Source: Ureibacillus acetophenoni
Lineage (GTDB): Bacteria > Bacillota > Bacilli > Bacillales_A > Planococcaceae
Assembly (NCBI RefSeq): GCF_900220965.1
Contig: NZ_OBQC01000003.1
Location: 310,001-374,000 of the forward strand
DNA length: 64,000 nt
Reading direction: 5' to 3'
Positions within the stretch are counted from its first letter, which is position 1. Every line of letters starts with the position of its first letter. The translations under genes were made by a program, and so were the position numbers. This document shows, piece by piece, positions 63,774 to 64,000 of this stretch. Under the pieces are notes generated by a model. That model saw only the letters and a program-made list of their open reading frames with translations, did no database searches and was not told the origin of the DNA.

Positions 63774-64000
63774 TCAGTTGGATACGTCTATATCCCCTAA
63801 AATTTTCAATGCATCTAACATTAATAACAATTCATAAGCAGTAGTCGGATTTCGTAGTTCTTTATTTAATAATTTTTCAATGTTTGTTACCCGATACATT
63901 AACCCACTCATTGATAAAGATAGATCACTTATTGATTGTTGTAAATTTCCACCATTCATTAAAAATACGTACATTGTCTTTAGTAATTCATCTCTTTTAA
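63774..64000 (-). CDS. PucR-family transcriptional regulator, C-terminal end only
   Basis: The frame is open to the window edge, so only the last 75 residues are seen (about 9 codons run upstream of the first ATG at 63974). They fit the PucR C-terminal helix-turn-helix domain: FLMNGGNLQQSISDLSLS, then the GLMYRVTNIEKLLNKEL pattern (usual form NTLRYRL-IE-LLG--L) and the ELLLMLDALKIL helix. PucR-type proteins with aromatic-sensing N-terminal domains activate catabolic operons. Position suggests it controls the operon at 58.9-63.5 kb. Its sensor domain lies outside the window. Confidence 0.78.
   Translation of the reverse strand, partial: KRDELLKTMYVFLMNGGNLQQSISDLSLSMSGLMYRVTNIEKLLNKELRNPTTAYELLLMLDALKILGDIDVSN

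Overview
The window is about 64 kb of AT-rich chromosome from an endospore-forming Firmicute of the order Bacillales. The gene content and order (recU-ponA, nth-dnaD, asnS-aspB, panBCD, qcrABC, aroCBH-hisC-tyrA-aroA, hepS-menG-hepT, mtrB-folE, hbs, spoIVA, gpsA-der, rpsA-cmk, sleB-ypeB, ansA, ypdA) follow the Bacillus subtilis backbone. The absences (no trp genes inside the aromatic supraoperon, no bshB1 beside bshA, no mazG-like gene by dapB) and the extra genes point to a Planococcaceae/Caryophanaceae-type relative (Lysinibacillus, Ureibacillus, Psychrobacillus and similar). That placement is inference. No tRNA, rRNA, insertion sequence, prophage or CRISPR array was seen.

Layout. 1-5.4 kb: the 5' part of the mrfA repair helicase, yppE, a small gene, then recU and ponA on the plus strand. 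5.5-13.3 kb: ypoC-nth-dnaD, asnS-aspB-ypmB and dinG, all on the minus strand. 13.3-13.9 kb: a gene-free stretch with a probable small structured RNA and two REP-like hairpins. 13.9-22.3 kb: a lipoamide-dehydrogenase-like gene, panD-panC-panB with an attenuator-like leader, birA-cca-bshA-mgsA-dapB. 22.5-30 kb: a YitT membrane protein, yugP, ypjA, the qcrABC menaquinol:cytochrome c reductase, ypiF-ypiB-ypiA. 30-36.2 kb: common aromatic pathway plus tyrosine/phenylalanine branch genes. 36.4-42.7 kb: cheR, two duplicated small membrane/coiled-coil genes, ndk, menaquinone side-chain genes, mtrB-folE, hbs. 42.9-54.3 kb: spoIVA, yphF-yphE, gpsA, der, rpsA-cmk, ypfA, sleB-ypeB, prsW. 54.4-58.7 kb: ansA (plus), a 51-bp tandem repeat array, ypdA, ypbG, ypbE. 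58.9-64 kb: an accessory operon for an aromatic or steroid-like ring (flavin monooxygenase, extradiol dioxygenase, meta-cleavage hydrolase, FAD dehydrogenase) with the end of a PucR-type regulator upstream.

How the genes work together. Most are housekeeping: replication and repair (mrfA, recU, nth, dnaD, dinG), peptidoglycan (ponA, dapB), cofactors (pantothenate, biotin attachment, folate, bacillithiol, menaquinone-7), respiration (qcrABC fed by menaquinone), aromatic amino acids, translation (asnS, cca, der, rpsA) and sporulation/germination (spoIVA, sleB, ypeB). The best candidates for new biology are: a SpoIVA gene that appears to start at AUA behind a good sigma-E promoter; a promoter-to-terminator unit for an RNA of about 110 nt downstream of lpd; a panB leader folded ahead of a terminator that leaves no room for another promoter; the 51-bp repeat array; and the catabolic operon, whose substrate is unknown.
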